Source: Brachionus manjavacas | Lineage: Eukaryota; Rotifera; Eurotatoria; Ploima; Brachionidae | Direction of reading: 5' to 3' | Length of the DNA: 64,000 nt | Assembly: GCA_019054805.1 (NCBI GenBank) | Contig: JAHQIY010000001.1 | Coordinates: 7,454,501-7,518,500, forward strand | Shown here: piece after piece, positions 20,513-33,782 of the stretch | Position numbering within the stretch: position 1 is the first letter of the stretch | Layout: every line of letters starts with the position of its first letter | Notes under the pieces: model-generated | Databases searched by the model: none | The model's input: the letters and a program-made list of their open reading frames with translations, nothing else | What the model was told of the DNA's origin: nothing | Program-made: the position numbers and the translations under genes

Positions 20513-23500
20513 ATGAGCTTCAATTATCCCATGTTTGTGCATAATCGAGTGCCATCTCAAAACCCTGCATTTCAATCAAATTTCCGAGCGCATACCATTT
20601 CGGCTAGGTCGAATGCGAACCACGATTCGGACTATTCGCGCTACTTACCTGACAATGAATATAGCAGCAAAACACTGTCTAATCGATACTCGATGTACAA
20701 TTACGAATTTGCGCCAGAGGTTACTTTGCAGAACAAGCATAACTTTAGAACCAAAACAAACGAGAAATATTTTTCCACAATGACACCCAGAGTATCAAAG
20801 ACTTTGACAAGCAATTTAAATTTTTCCTCAATCAACTCGGAAAAGCTGGGCAAAGAGCTTAGAGCTTCCAAAACAGAGACTAGTGGTCATGAGAAAAATG
20901 GAGCAAAGGAGACCTCTGAAGACTCAGTTGACAAAATCGACTCGAAAAAGACCAAGGTTCCAATTTCGTTCATTGAATTTAACAGAAATTCTGTTTGTCT
21001 AAAACGAAAAGAAACTGAAAACAAATCTAATTTGACTTCTTTAAGCACCGAATCATTGATAAAAATATATTCTAAAAAAAAATATGACAATCATGGCTTT
21101 GAGTATAACAAATACCATCTAAACTCTGTTTACAATAAAAATGGAGAAAATTTTGACCAAATAGCTACCAAAATGAGTTCTTTGTTAGACAAAAAAAGTG
21201 CGGAATCAAAAAAAACTGAATTCAGCTACAACAAATTCATGTACTATAACCGTTTAGAGGAACAATATTCAAGCGATAACTCAGAAGACAAGGTTAATAA
21301 TGTAGAAAATTTGAAGAATTTTTTTCCAAGACGGTCATCGCTTTATTACGACAGTGGCATATGCGCAGATGGATCTAACTCAACATATGTCAAAGGCTTG
21401 AGGAAATGTGATGCATCAAATCTGGAGGAAAAAACTTTCACAGAAAATACTGCCATTAATAATGGTTCGAGTGAGTCTGCAAAAAATTCGCTCCGAAGTA
21501 ATAAAACTTCCTCTTCATCTCTTTCCTCGGACTTGTCTTCTAGTTCCCATTTCTCTTCATCGTTTTCATCTTGTTCAAAACAAAGAAATCGAATGAGTTC
21601 AATGTTTAAATCGATGAATTTGAAGAATTCATCACGTCCAAATCAAAGCACATTTAGGTCTTCTTTTAGAGAAACGTCAACAAAAATAGATTTGCCCATC
21701 ATTAATTTAAATGAAACGAAAAAAAGTGAAATTAAGTGTTCAAATGTTACTCAAAATAAATCCAGAATTGAAACTAGTCGAGCTGACTTTACTCCTCATT
21801 TATTTAATAAAGTTAATTTGTCAAAAAATGGTAAACCAATGATACGAAATAATAAAGTACCTCCTTTACCCCAAATAAACTACAATAATAATGTTTGTAT
21901 GGGAAAGAATTCTCAAGTTCAAAATACTGATTTTAATCATAATTCGTCTGATTCCATGCACAAAACTAGTTTGGACCGATATAAAAAAAATTCGAGTGTT
22001 TTTTCAACTAATTTGAATTCAGATGTAGAAAATTTTACTAATTTGAGGCATTCAAGTAAATAAGTTAATCTAATTCCCAATATAATAAATCATAAATTTT
22101 GTCACATTTCATAGGATAAATATGATCTTTATCTTCATTTAAATTTGTCTGCAGGAAAAAAATAGCATCTTCTCTATTAAATTTCTTGTTTATTTAGTTA
22201 AATTACAATTTTCTCGCCCTTATGTCACCTAATTTATTTTCACAAAAAATAGTATGGTATACAGTCGAATCCGAAAAAATAATAAAAAAATTAAATTTTC
22301 ACATTTATTAAAAAATTAAAAAATTTAATTTAATTATTAAACTTCTATGAACTAGTTTAATTTTTCTAACTTACATATTTTCAAAACGTTCTTTTCCTTC
22401 TGTTAACTTGTAGTTAAGCACATTTTAATTACAGTAATTTTTTGTTTTTGTTTGTGAAAAAAATGGGATATAATTGTGCCGAGAGAAAGATGTATTTAAA
22501 GTATAAGCTAAATTACAACTTTAAGTACTTAAAAAATATTAATCTAAAAAAAATTTTTATAATGAGTACACTCCATTTTGTTCATTTTCAGATTATCTTT
22601 TTATTAATTATCTGTTTTTCTTATTTTACTTTTTTCAGGGTTTTTGGAACTTCGTATATAAGCAAAAATATTAAATTTTTTAGATATTATTTTTAATTTT
22701 TAAAATTGTATCTATCTTTTATTTTAAAACAGGGCACCGAAATAGCTTAAATTCATCCAATAGAGCAACTACAAACAGCAAAAACAATGTGATCAAGATA
22801 ATAGATCAAACAAGTGGATGCGAAAAATTTAGAGTTGTGAGCAAAGGTGAAAAAAAATGCATTGCTTTGAACGATTTTATCGGATTATATTCCGAAAATT
22901 TGAACTTAATTAAGGTATGGATTTATTTCATGATTTTATTTTAAAAAATCTTAAACCTTAGTTAGCTATAAAATTACTAAAAACCAATTGAGGCTAGTCA
23001 ATATTGTGACCCACAGTTCATATTATTTTTCTGAATTTTTTTTAGGTTAAGTATGTGATCAAAAAACATTAGCTTAATATATTTATTTTAATCTATTTTT
23101 TGATGATAAAATTAACCTCATAATTTGGTTTTCGTTTAAAAAAAAATTTTTCTAATGTTTTCGATCAAGAAAAAAATTTTACCAGATTCGTAGCAAGATT
23201 CTGGACAAAGTCTTTCATTCAAAATAAATTTTGCTAAAACTAAGAATTAACTAATTGATAGATTTGAATGATAAAAATCGTATGTTATTAAATTAATCAA
23301 TTGAAGAATAGTTTTTAACAATTAAGAAGTTTTTTGGATGATCACAGAATTGAGCATGCCCGACCAAAAATTAATCCAAATTTTTTCCAATTTTTAATAA
23401 AAATCTATAATATTCTTCACCTAATTTTTTCATCTTCATTTTAAATTTTTTTCAACTCATACTAAAAATAAAATTTTCGATCCTAAATATTTTTATTAAA

Positions 23501-25622
23501 CATAGTATTCCAATGATTCGATCAGTATTTAGGCTTTTTCAAATATCTGATTTTGATGATTTTAAAGAATAATTTATGTTTAAAAAAATAACAAATTCTT
23601 CACTAACTATCTTATCTTATCCTATCGCTTCGACCATTTAAAAAAAAAGTCCAAATCAGAGAGTAATTCCTTTAAAATTTTCCGAAGTAAAATTCTCTGA
23701 ATGAAGCGAAAATTTTTTTCAAAAAATAAATTTTAACCTAAGAAATATCACTATTCTAGAATTAAAATTTTTGCTTTTTTGATCATTATCTTTTTGAAAG
23801 CATACAAACTATACAATAATTCAAAATCATTTATTATTTATCAATTCCACAAATGAAAATTTTTATATTAAGGGTGAAAATTATACCCTGTTGAGTCGAG
23901 GTGAAGACGATTGGTGCTACATCAGAGACAAAAATGGAAATATAGGATGTGTTCCTGGGAATTATTTAGAAATTTTTAACGAAGAATCAGATTCAAATGA
24001 CTTAAAGAAGCTATCACATTTAGAAAAAGAGTAATTTTATATTTAATACATTTAAATTTAATTAATTAATGTTTGTATTTTTTTTCTAGTTGGTTTCACG
24101 GAAATATTACCAGAAGCGAAGCCTATACGTTACTAGTTGGTAATCAGAATTTTGGTGGCACTTATTTGGTCAGGTTTAATTCAATTGATAAGGGAAAGTT
24201 TACTCTTTGCGTTTATAAAAAGTTTGTTTTAGAAATATTTGTAAACATTAAAAATGACATTAATTAATTTTTACAGCGGAAAAGTTTATAATTACAAAAT
24301 AAACTGCGAAGATAAGCAATTCTTTATTGATGTTAAGTATAAGTTTAAAAGTTTAGTGGCTTTGATTGAGTTTTATCAAAAAAATCAGGCAGGTACATTT
24401 CATTCAAATATGCAATAGGAAAAATTTTCTTAAAATATTTTAATTCCAGGTCTGATTAGTAATCTTAAGTATCCAGCCGAGAAAAATTTCATTGACAAAA
24501 AAACACTAATAGAAAGCTTGGAAACTGTTTACCGTAAATAAAAAACCTTTAAATTGAGAAAATACTTTTGAAAAAAAAATTTGATTTAGGGAAATTTGAA
24601 ATAGATCGAAAAGATATTGAATTTCATGAAAAAATTGGCTCCGGACAATTTGGTATAGTTTTAAAAGCCGAGTTTAAAAAAAGAAAAATTGTGGCAGTTA
24701 AAAAAATGAAGCCCGGATCTAAAGAAGACGAAATGAATTTTAACCGTGAAGCAGAATTTATGATGTATTACATATTATTTAAAATTTAATTCAATTTATA
24801 CTTTTCAAAAGGAAATTACAAAATTTACAAATAACACAACATCAAAATTTGATGCAACTTTATGGTCTTAGCAAGGACTATGATGATTCGATTTTAATAG
24901 TTACTGAATTTGTTCGTTTTGGTACAATACTTGTTAAAAATAATATTTTTTTTAAAATTTACTTTAAAGGATCGTTACACAACTATTTGATAAAAAATAA
25001 AGAAAGAATTATAAATTCAAAAAATAGATTTATCAGATTTATAAATATGTGTATTGATGTGTGTGATGGAATGGAGTATCTCGAGTCTCATAATATAATT
25101 CACCGTGATCTTGCAACTCGAAATTGTTTGGTTGGAGAAGGTGAAGTTATTAAGGTAGCCGATTATGGCTTAGCTAGATTTACTGATGATTGCTACATTG
25201 CTCACCCTCAATCGCAATTCCCGGTTAAATGGTCCGCACCAGAAGTAATCAAATATCGAAGTTATTCATCTAAATCTGACGTTTGGTCATTTAGTAAAAT
25301 ATTAATAAAACTTTCTAGGAAAAAATTTACAAATAATTTTTAGGTTGTCTTATGTACGAAGTATTTACTTTGGGAAAAATGCCCTACGGTGGTAGTACGG
25401 CTAATTCTGTCGCTGCTAAACAAATTATTTCAGGTATCATTCCTGAAAAACCAACCTTTTGCTCAAATAACTTGTATGATAATGTCATTGCCAGAGCTTG
25501 GAATAAAGTAAACTTTATAAATTCTTTTTTTTTGATACAAAATTAAATTATTTTTTATTTAGAATCCAAAAGATAGACCATCTTTCAAAGAACTGTTGAA
25601 ACTACTTGAAAATTTTACATAA
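20513..25622 (+). CDS. Tec-like non-receptor tyrosine kinase with long Ser-rich N-terminus
   Basis: Exons: 20513-22055, 22733-22914, 23873-24030, 24090-24221, 24277-24392, 24451-24533, 24590-24764, 24812-24921, 24970-25293, 25344-25507 and 25563-25622, giving about 1,015 residues. Residues 1-515 are Ser/Asn/Lys-rich and disordered, with a poly-Ser tract and a KVPPLPQI SH3-ligand motif near 448. Then follow SH3 (ALNDF, WCYIRD, CVPGNYL), SH2 (WFHGNITRSEA, GTYLVRF) and the kinase: GSGQFG, AVKKM with catalytic Lys, HRDLATRN, ADYGLARF (DYG instead of DFG), an activation-loop Tyr in DDCYIAHP, VKWSAPEV and YEVFTLGKMPYGG. This pattern is closest to the Tec family, but no PH or BTK zinc domain is seen. 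The ATG at 20513 is the first after an in-frame stop at 20483. Exon 6 appears one base out of frame by hand count, unresolved. The link of exon 1 to the kinase rests on GT-AG signals and matching phase. Confidence 0.85.
22056..22732 (+). other. Kinase intron 1 (677 bases)
   Basis: The donor GTAAAT lies inside codon 515 and the acceptor is AAAACAG. If the intron is retained, translation stops at once (TAA at 22061-22063) and gives a kinase-less 516-residue protein. Apart from AT-rich sequence nothing is recognised in it. Confidence 0.65.
22915..23872 (+). other. Kinase intron 2 (958 bases) within the SH3 domain
   Basis: It runs from GTATGG to TATTAAG and splits SH3 between NLIK and GENYTLL in phase 0. 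AT-rich; no repeat or gene was recognised. Confidence 0.75.
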
Positions 25623-25881
25623 TTTTTTTAATAAATTTTAGTTTTAATTTTAAATTGTAAAAATCTAGATTTATTGAAATAAAAAGTAATTAAACAGTTA
25701 ATTTATTAAATTTTTCCAAATTTTTTGACAAGGCAAAAAATAACTCTATATTTGCTACTAAAAAAACTTACAAAACAGAATTTCAAATTTTTTTAGTATT
25801 TAAGCTATTTTTGATTATATTCTAATTTAAAATTATATTCCCAAAATTAGTCGAAAAAATTATTGGTTCTAAATTGATAAT

Positions 25882-27206
<1,325 letters not shown>

Positions 27207-28181
27207 TTAATCCTTAATCCAAATTATCTGAACAGGCCAGTTTAACCAGTCACTCAAATTTAACTTCTTTCTTCCTTCATATGGACTCAATCCATTATCT
27301 TTGAACAATTGCATCATGTTTTCTATCTGTTGTAAAAACAATTTTCTGTGTCGCTTTAAATGATACCATTCCATCAAAATCATTTTAAAATTAAGAGCTT
27401 TAAATATTCGTCTTGAAACAACGAATGCATAGGGTTCAAAGCCTTCGATATCAATTTTTAATACTGCGTTCTTGTATTTTTCTCCGTTTGGTTGTAGTGG
27501 AAGAACATCTAGAATATCATCCAAGACGATTGTTTTAACTGAATCAGCATTATTTTTTTCATTCAAATGAGGCTGTCCAATTAAGGACTGTGAACCAATA
27601 TTTCCATGGCGCTTCAAATTTACATTCAAATTTCTTTCGTATGAAATGGCATTATGCAAGAGTTTAATATTTTTTTCTAGATTGTTAATTCGTACTGATT
27701 TATGAAGGTTAAAAATATTCTCCGAAAATGGCTCAACCGAAATGACATTTCTGCCTAATTTAGCTGCGAATAGCGAAAACATACCAATATGGGCACCGAT
27801 ATCTAAGAATACTGTATCCTTATTTAGTTTTAGGTAATCTAAAACAAATTCAACAAGATCTTGTTCTTTTATTCCATTAGTTCGAATAAGACTTGAGGTA
27901 AGATCTCTCTTCCGTTCATGAACACAAATTGTCAGAGAAGCATAAATTTCCTTCGATTTGACACAATCAATTGAATCATATATTCCTTTTTCACAAATAT
28001 CGCTATGAAAGTCTATTAGATTAATATGGGAATTAAAATTTTTTTTTTGATTTGGTTCATTGTTCGAGAAAAAGTAAAAAAAAATTATTATTGATAAAAA
28101 AACTGCAAAAATAACAATTTTATTTCTTTTCATTATTAAATTCATTGTAATCGAACTGAACCAATTTAAATAACTATACAT
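27207..28181 (-). CDS. FkbM-type SAM-dependent methyltransferase, membrane-anchored
   Basis: This is a single-exon gene of 324 residues. A short N-terminus is followed by a hydrophobic segment (about residues 20-40, KIVIFAVFLSIIIFFYFF) suggesting a type II Golgi or ER anchor. The FkbM methyltransferase fold shows DTVFLDIGAHIGMFSLFAAK (SAM-binding motif I), NVISVEPF (acidic end of beta-2), NAIS and VLKIDIEGFEPYAF (motif with the catalytic-region Asp/Glu). Family members O-methylate sugars or other small groups; the substrate here is unknown. It has no introns, unlike most neighbours. An alternative ATG 12 codons downstream would still include the anchor. Adjacent to a GT92 glycosyltransferase in head-to-head orientation, which hints at but does not prove a shared role in glycans. 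Confidence 0.85.
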   Translation of the reverse strand: MYSYLNWFSSITMNLIMKRNKIVIFAVFLSIIIFFYFFSNNEPNQKKNFNSHINLIDFHSDICEKGIYDSIDCVKSKEIYASLTICVHERKRDLTSSLIRTNGIKEQDLVEFVLDYLKLNKDTVFLDIGAHIGMFSLFAAKLGRNVISVEPFSENIFNLHKSVRINNLEKNIKLLHNAISYERNLNVNLKRHGNIGSQSLIGQPHLNEKNNADSVKTIVLDDILDVLPLQPNGEKYKNAVLKIDIEGFEPYAFVVSRRIFKALNFKMILMEWYHLKRHRKLFLQQIENMMQLFKDNGLSPYEGRKKLNLSDWLNWPVQIIWIKD

Positions 28182-29362
28182 GCGTTTAATATCTCATTTT
28201 CTACAAAATTTATCTAAGCAGTGAGAAAAAAGTTTTAAAATTTATTAAATTAGCTTAAAATATTGAATTTTTATATTTTATTATTAATTAATTTATTAGT
28301 AAAATATTTAAGCATAGTTTTTATGCTTAAATATTTTAAATATATTTTAAAAATATTCTTGGTATTTCTTCAACGCAATTTATTTTTCTTTTATTTTTAA
28401 ATATGTCTCGAATTTTTTTTTAAAGATTTCATCAAAAAATTACTTTAATTTGAAAAAAAATGAGCCAAAAATTGAGAATTAAGCCAAAATTTCTATGAGA
28501 AAATTCCAAAAAAATAAGAAGAATTATTGTTGGTGGTTGCATTTATTTTGCATAAAGCATAAATTGATAAACAATAAAGATTAAGATTGTCTCGAAGTTA
28601 TTTATTTTGAAGATTGTTTGTATGGCCCGAAAAGAATAAAAGTTTAATATTGTAAAATATTATTTGGATTTTGGATTATTGGAAGTATTAAATTAAATAA
28701 ATTTTTTATGCTTTTTTCCATCAATATGCTCCTGAACAAGCGAAAAAATAAAATTAGCTTTGTCCTTAATCATCATGTTTTTCCTTTAAATTTTCTAGTG
28801 TCGCTTTAACAATAAATTTTTAACTAAAAAACTTATCTGAACTGACAGCAATTTTTTTTAGTAAAACTAGTTAAGATAAGATAATAATTAACATATTTTC
28901 TAATAATTAAACGACAATTTAATTGAAAATAAACTTAAACTTTCGATAACTACTGTAGATCTCGCAAAAAAGTAACATTACCGTAAGGGTAAGAGTTAGA
29001 TAAAATTTTATCCTTGAAAAAATTGAAGATAATCAGTATCGATAATTAATTTGAAAATAAAAAATCATTTTAAATTTTAAATTTGAGATTTTTTATAAAA
29101 AATTTGAGAAGGCAAAGCTTTCGGTAGTTGCTTAGACGTATAGTAAAATGAACGCTAACAAACTTACGGTAACGCTTAGGGTAACGCTCACGGTAACGCT
29201 TACGGTAATCGTTACCTTAGGTAACGTTAAATTTTTGCGAGATCTAAATAGTAGTTGGTTATACGCTACTATAGCTAATTATTCCGGCAAGAGCTAATTA
29301 ATAAGTTGTTTACAAAAATACTTTAAGCTAGATTCAATAAAATTTCAATTTTTTGAATTCAG
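28182..29362. other. Divergent intergenic region between FkbM and GT92 genes
   Basis: This 1.2 kb should carry both promoters. It contains an inverted-repeat element at about 28950-29260. The rest is AT-rich with no other recognised signal. Confidence 0.6.
28950..29260. mobile_element. Inverted-repeat element with GGTAACGCT repeats
   Basis: The left end TAGATCTCGCAAAAAAGTAA (from about 28955) pairs with the right end, whose reverse complement begins TAGATCTCGCAAAAA (to about 29245). Similarity extends outward to AACTACT on both sides. Next to the right end are three to four copies of GGTAACGCT(TA/CA) (29167-29205) that also pair with CGTTACC. It has no ORF and no clear target duplication. 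The superfamily is unknown. Confidence 0.7.
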
Positions 29363-31026
29363 ATGAAATTTTTTTATCGTTTTATGTTAATAAATATTTT
29401 AGCAGGTTTTATGATGTTTCTAACACATAAAAACTTCTTTCTTAAAAAGAAAGATACTTCAATTGATGGACACAATGATGAATGGACTGAACACGAGCAT
29501 GACAAAAAATGTCAATGGATTAGTATTGATCGAGAATATTTTTTTAAAAGAACTTCGACCTTTTTTTTTAACGACGCAAATTTTTTAACTTTCACTTATT
29601 TCACAAAAGCAAGCTCCAAATTAAAGATGAAATTTTTTTTTTCCATAATCCTAAACGATGGTAAAGTTTTTACCAAAATTTTGACAAATTTAAATATGAT
29701 AACTTCGGCCTAGGTTACATTTTCTATAGATTTGAAAATGATGACTATTTTCAAATTAAGGACAAGATTAAAAGTTTTTCCATTCGAATAAAAGATTTGG
29801 AAACAAACAAAACAACTAAAGAATTGATCCAAGTGAGAGTAAAAAATATGAAACTTTTTTCAAGAGATAAAAAAGGGGTCTACCTGTGCTCCAAATGTAT
29901 GTACAATACGAACATTGATGAATTAAATCCAGTAAGATGGTGGATCGAAATGAAAAAAAGAGTTGGCTATACAAAAATTGGCTTTTGTAATCATTCATTG
30001 GAAAATCGTGTAGAGTTTCGAAATTTGTTCGATGATTATAAGGAATTTGTTGAAGTAGACCAATTTGATTGTTTGCCCAATTTGTACGAACTTAATAGCC
30101 CTCAAAAATATTTTCTCACATACACCGAATTTTTCCAAAAAAACAATTATATTGCTCATCATGTTTTTAATTCTATGTGGATATTTTTTATGAATGAATG
30201 CTATTGGAATAATATTGATAAATATAGATACATAAGTGTCATGGATCGAGATGAAATTGTCTTTCCACGAGCCTTGAAGCTTCAAACACCAGACGATGTT
30301 AGAAATTATGTGGCAAATTTAGAAGAAGTGACTAGGAGAAACGTTTTTGATGATATTAAATGTGATTATAGTGAAAACAGCATAGAGAACTATTTGGATA
30401 AATTGGCACTTCAGATCAACAAAAATGCCAATAGTTCTTTTTACTTCAAAAATGAAATCAAGTTTCCAAATGAAATTTATCTTACAATATTCGAGGAGTT
30501 GGAGTCTTATTTTAAAAATTCTGTCAAGAAAAATGAAACGAAACATCGGATTGAAGTTAATTACACTGATACTTACAATAAAATGCATAAATTCATCATC
30601 ACTGTGTCAAACGAATTTGAGCTAAGGTATACAATGAAATTGTTGGAATTGAATAAAAAGGTAATCAGACCATACTTTGAATTTGTAAAAGATAAAGTGG
30701 ACCTTAAAAAATTCAGTAGTTTTTACTCCTTTTCTGGAGCACCGATGCATTGGGTTGTTGGGAAAACAATTCACAATACAAATAGATCAATAGCTACAGA
30801 GATACACTTTAATACAATGCAAATTGATGCAACAAACTTAAAAATTTTTAAAGGACGAGACGTTCATTTTGTGAATCACCAATTTGGCCATTTGACTCAT
30901 TTTAAAAAGTCATTAAGAATAAAAGATATTTCAATAGGCGATCTATTGCCAGATTTAAATTATTTGAATTGCTATTTTCGACCAGCTCTAGAAATATTTT
31001 CAAATTTAGAAAAAAATTCAAGATAA
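29363..31026 (+). CDS. GT92 (DUF23) family glycosyltransferase
   Basis: Two exons, 29363-29660 and 29714-31026, join across a 53-base intron (GTAAAG...CCTAG) to give 536 residues. The N-terminus has a membrane anchor (residues 5-20, YRFMLINILAGFMMFL). The catalytic region shows NPVRWWIEMKKRVGYTKIGF (normally EW..Y...GV in GT92), then NECYW and KYRYISVMDRDEIVFPR, the DxD-containing block that binds nucleotide sugar and metal. GT92 enzymes add galactose in Golgi glycans, for example to core fucose in nematodes; the acceptor here is unknown. A conserved His-rich end (HFVNHQFGHLTHF) is seen. An AG directly before the ATG could be an acceptor for a 5' UTR intron or trans-splicing. Confidence 0.85.
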
Positions 31027-33782
31027 AATTTTGAATTCGTTTAATAATTTAATGATTTGGATTTTTACTAAATAAAATATTTCGTTCAAAATTTTTCTTA
31101 AAATCACGTAGTTGAAACCAGTACAAATTTAGCAAAAATATTCCCTTTTTTGAAAGATTAAAATTAAATATAGGAAAATAAAATATCTAGACAATTGTCA
31201 TATTTTTTAAACAATTGTCAAAAGTGGAGAGATCAACTCACATAGATTGCTCAAAATTAACTTATAATTTTACAAGAATTTGTATTTAAAGATGGTAATT
31301 AATAGCAAATTTTTGAATTGTTTTTTAATAAAAAAGCTGGAAAAAAGCTTTTATTATAAGAAAAATTTATTCAATCAGAGATTATATTTTAGCGAATTCT
31401 CTTTTTCGATGAAACAGCTCATTCAACTTAAGCACAACTTTGGTGTACCAAAAAAAAACCATCTCCCTAATGTAAAAAAGTAGAAGTACAAAAAAAAGTA
31501 TAAATTTCGCATCAAAGAATAAAATTAAAAATTATTGCGTTATTCTTTTTATGTACTCAAATTCTTGAAATATAAAAAACCTTAATAAAAATTTTCAAAA
31601 TTCAATCACACGTAAATTTACACTTACACTTGACTAAACCTTGTCATGGACTTTAAACCTTGTCGCCGAAATTTAATTTTTTTTTGCATTAGTATAAATA
31701 ATTGACTTTTTTAAAGTTTTCTGATGATAGTTTTTACGAAGCTCATTGGAATTTCACAGAATTTTTTTGAAGCTTTCAAAAATTTTAATTCAAAAATTAA
31801 ATAAGGTAAGAATATAATAATAAGAATAAGCTACAGCAAGCAAGCTTGCGGAGATGACCTACTAGGACGAAATCTATGGTAGCCGAAATTGGGCAGAAAA
31901 GATGGAAAATAACAGACAAATACGTTTTTTTTTTTCAGTTCAGTAAGAGTCATTGTTTAATTTAATCTAAGAAAGTATTGTGTGGAATTAAGTAAGTATT
32001 ATGTACAAGAATTTTACAAAGTAAAAATATGCAAGAATACAGAAATAGAATTACATAATAAAAGATTACAGTTTAAATGTTTTTTAATAAAAAAATTTAA
32101 TATAATATACAATAAAAAATTTGAAATTTAAAAAAAATGTAGAAATAAGACAAAGATTGTTTAAAGAGTCTCTATAAAAAAATCAATTAATTAATGAATG
32201 TCATTTCAGATAACAGTCTTTGAATAGTAGTTTTTTGATATTAGTGTTTAAAATAAAGATGTTTTGAAATACGATGATGGACAAAAACATTATAATTGTC
32301 CATTTTCTATCCTAGTAGATAATCGGGAGGTGCTCATCTCCTTTTCTAGTACTTTTTTGAGCAACGGCTCCGATATGACACAGGGGTTACTGCATTGATA
32401 CAAAAATATAGACGAATTTAATTCTAAAGCAAAAAAATAAATAATTTCTTTAAATATTGTAATTTTTTTTTTGGAATAAATAGATATATTTTTAATTAAT
32501 TAGTACTTTTTTGAATAAACTATTATTTAAACTAAATGCTCTTTGATTTTCCTACTATTTAAAAAAACTTTTATTCCAAAGTCTCGTGTAAAACTCTGAT
32601 ATTTGTGTGCAAAAATATGTTCCTGAATCCAAAGTTGTACAATTGATTCCCAGAATTTTAAAAAATTTTTTAACTGTTGTCTTTTCAAGGCTTTTTTACA
32701 ACTATAGAAAAATAATTGTAAAATATTTTTAATTATCACCAGAGACGAAAAAAAATTTAATGAATGAAAAATTGACTAAAAGACTTGTAATCAGGTACTT
32801 GGTCAAAGTAGGTTTTGAAAAATTCAGTACAAAATGATTTTTCTAAGAATGAAAAAAAAAAATTTTTAAACAAGATTTAATAATTGGTTTCACTTCAGCC
32901 AATATACCTTTCCATAAGCTTCAAAAGAAAATTTTGGATCATTTTTTTCTCGGTTTATTCAGGTTAAATTATTAAGCTGTTGTAAAAAATTAATAATTTA
33001 ATTTAATTTGATTTAATAAAAAATTGGCCTAAATTATAAATACTTTCAGTAACAAGCTTGCGAAAGCTCCTGCCAAAAGTATACGAGGATGAAATAAGTA
33101 AAAATATTTTGCCAATTACAAAGTAGCTATTATATGGCATCAGACTGTGACAGTGATTAAAGACTTTTTTTTTATTTTAAAACAATTTTTATCTTAAGTT
33201 TAATGATATTACTTAAATTTTTCTCTAATTAAAAATAATAAAATTTAATTTTGCACTATTTTCTCATTTTTTGGCATTTTACGAACCTAAAAAATGCGTT
33301 TTTGTGTCGTGTCTGATTATCACTCAGCATTAGCTCAGAAAATTATCATTTAAATGGATATTTTAAATGAAATTTTTAATCTTCAAGCAGAAACAGACTA
33401 AGTAACGTGCCAAAAAAGTAAACTAATAGTTTTAAAAAAATCCGACCGTAATTGTTAATGTCAAGGTCAGTGAATATTTATAAGACAATAAAAAGGTCGA
33501 CAAGCATCATTTGAATAATTCAGAACAAAAATCTAAAACAAGATGTCAATTCCGTTCAAACTCTGAACAAAACAAAATATTTTCATTTTCAAAATTTAGC
33601 TTCGAGGGCACCTTGAAAAAGTTTCCCTGCTTCTCTAAAATAACGGTTTTGCTAGACCCGTTATAAACAAAAATTATTTAAATAAAATTTTTTGATTATT
33701 TTCTTATCTCAAAAATTAAATTTTACTATAAATTATGTGGTAGAAATTAGTCAAACATAGTTTTAATCTAGTGAAAGTCTCA
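31027..33782. other. Intergenic region upstream of ADAM17
   Basis: 2.75 kb of AT-rich DNA. It contains one copy of dispersed repeat C (32291-32402). A 70-codon minus-strand frame at 32527-32739 has a somewhat protein-like tail but no recognised domain. Nothing else could be supported. Confidence 0.6.
32291..32402 (+). repeat. Dispersed repeat C, copy 1
   Basis: It shares about 110 bases with 44038-44160, including TCTATCCTAGT, GATAAT, ATCTCCTTTTC, TTTTTGAGCAACGGCTC and TGACACAG. Both copies are on the plus strand. GC is high for this window, so it may derive from a coding or structured RNA part of a retroelement. Family unknown. Confidence 0.75.

Noticed and set aside
22259-22280. GTCGAATCC-like sequence as a tRNA B-box
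   Set aside because: No A-box, acceptor stem or cloverleaf could be formed around it; no tRNA was found anywhere.
22442-22696. 84-codon plus frame in kinase intron 1
   Set aside because: Phe/Ile/Lys-rich, no family match, and enclosed by well-supported splice sites.
32527-32739. 70-codon minus frame resembling a transposase piece
   Set aside because: No motif could be named and the upstream region is not coding; evidence too weak for a gene call.
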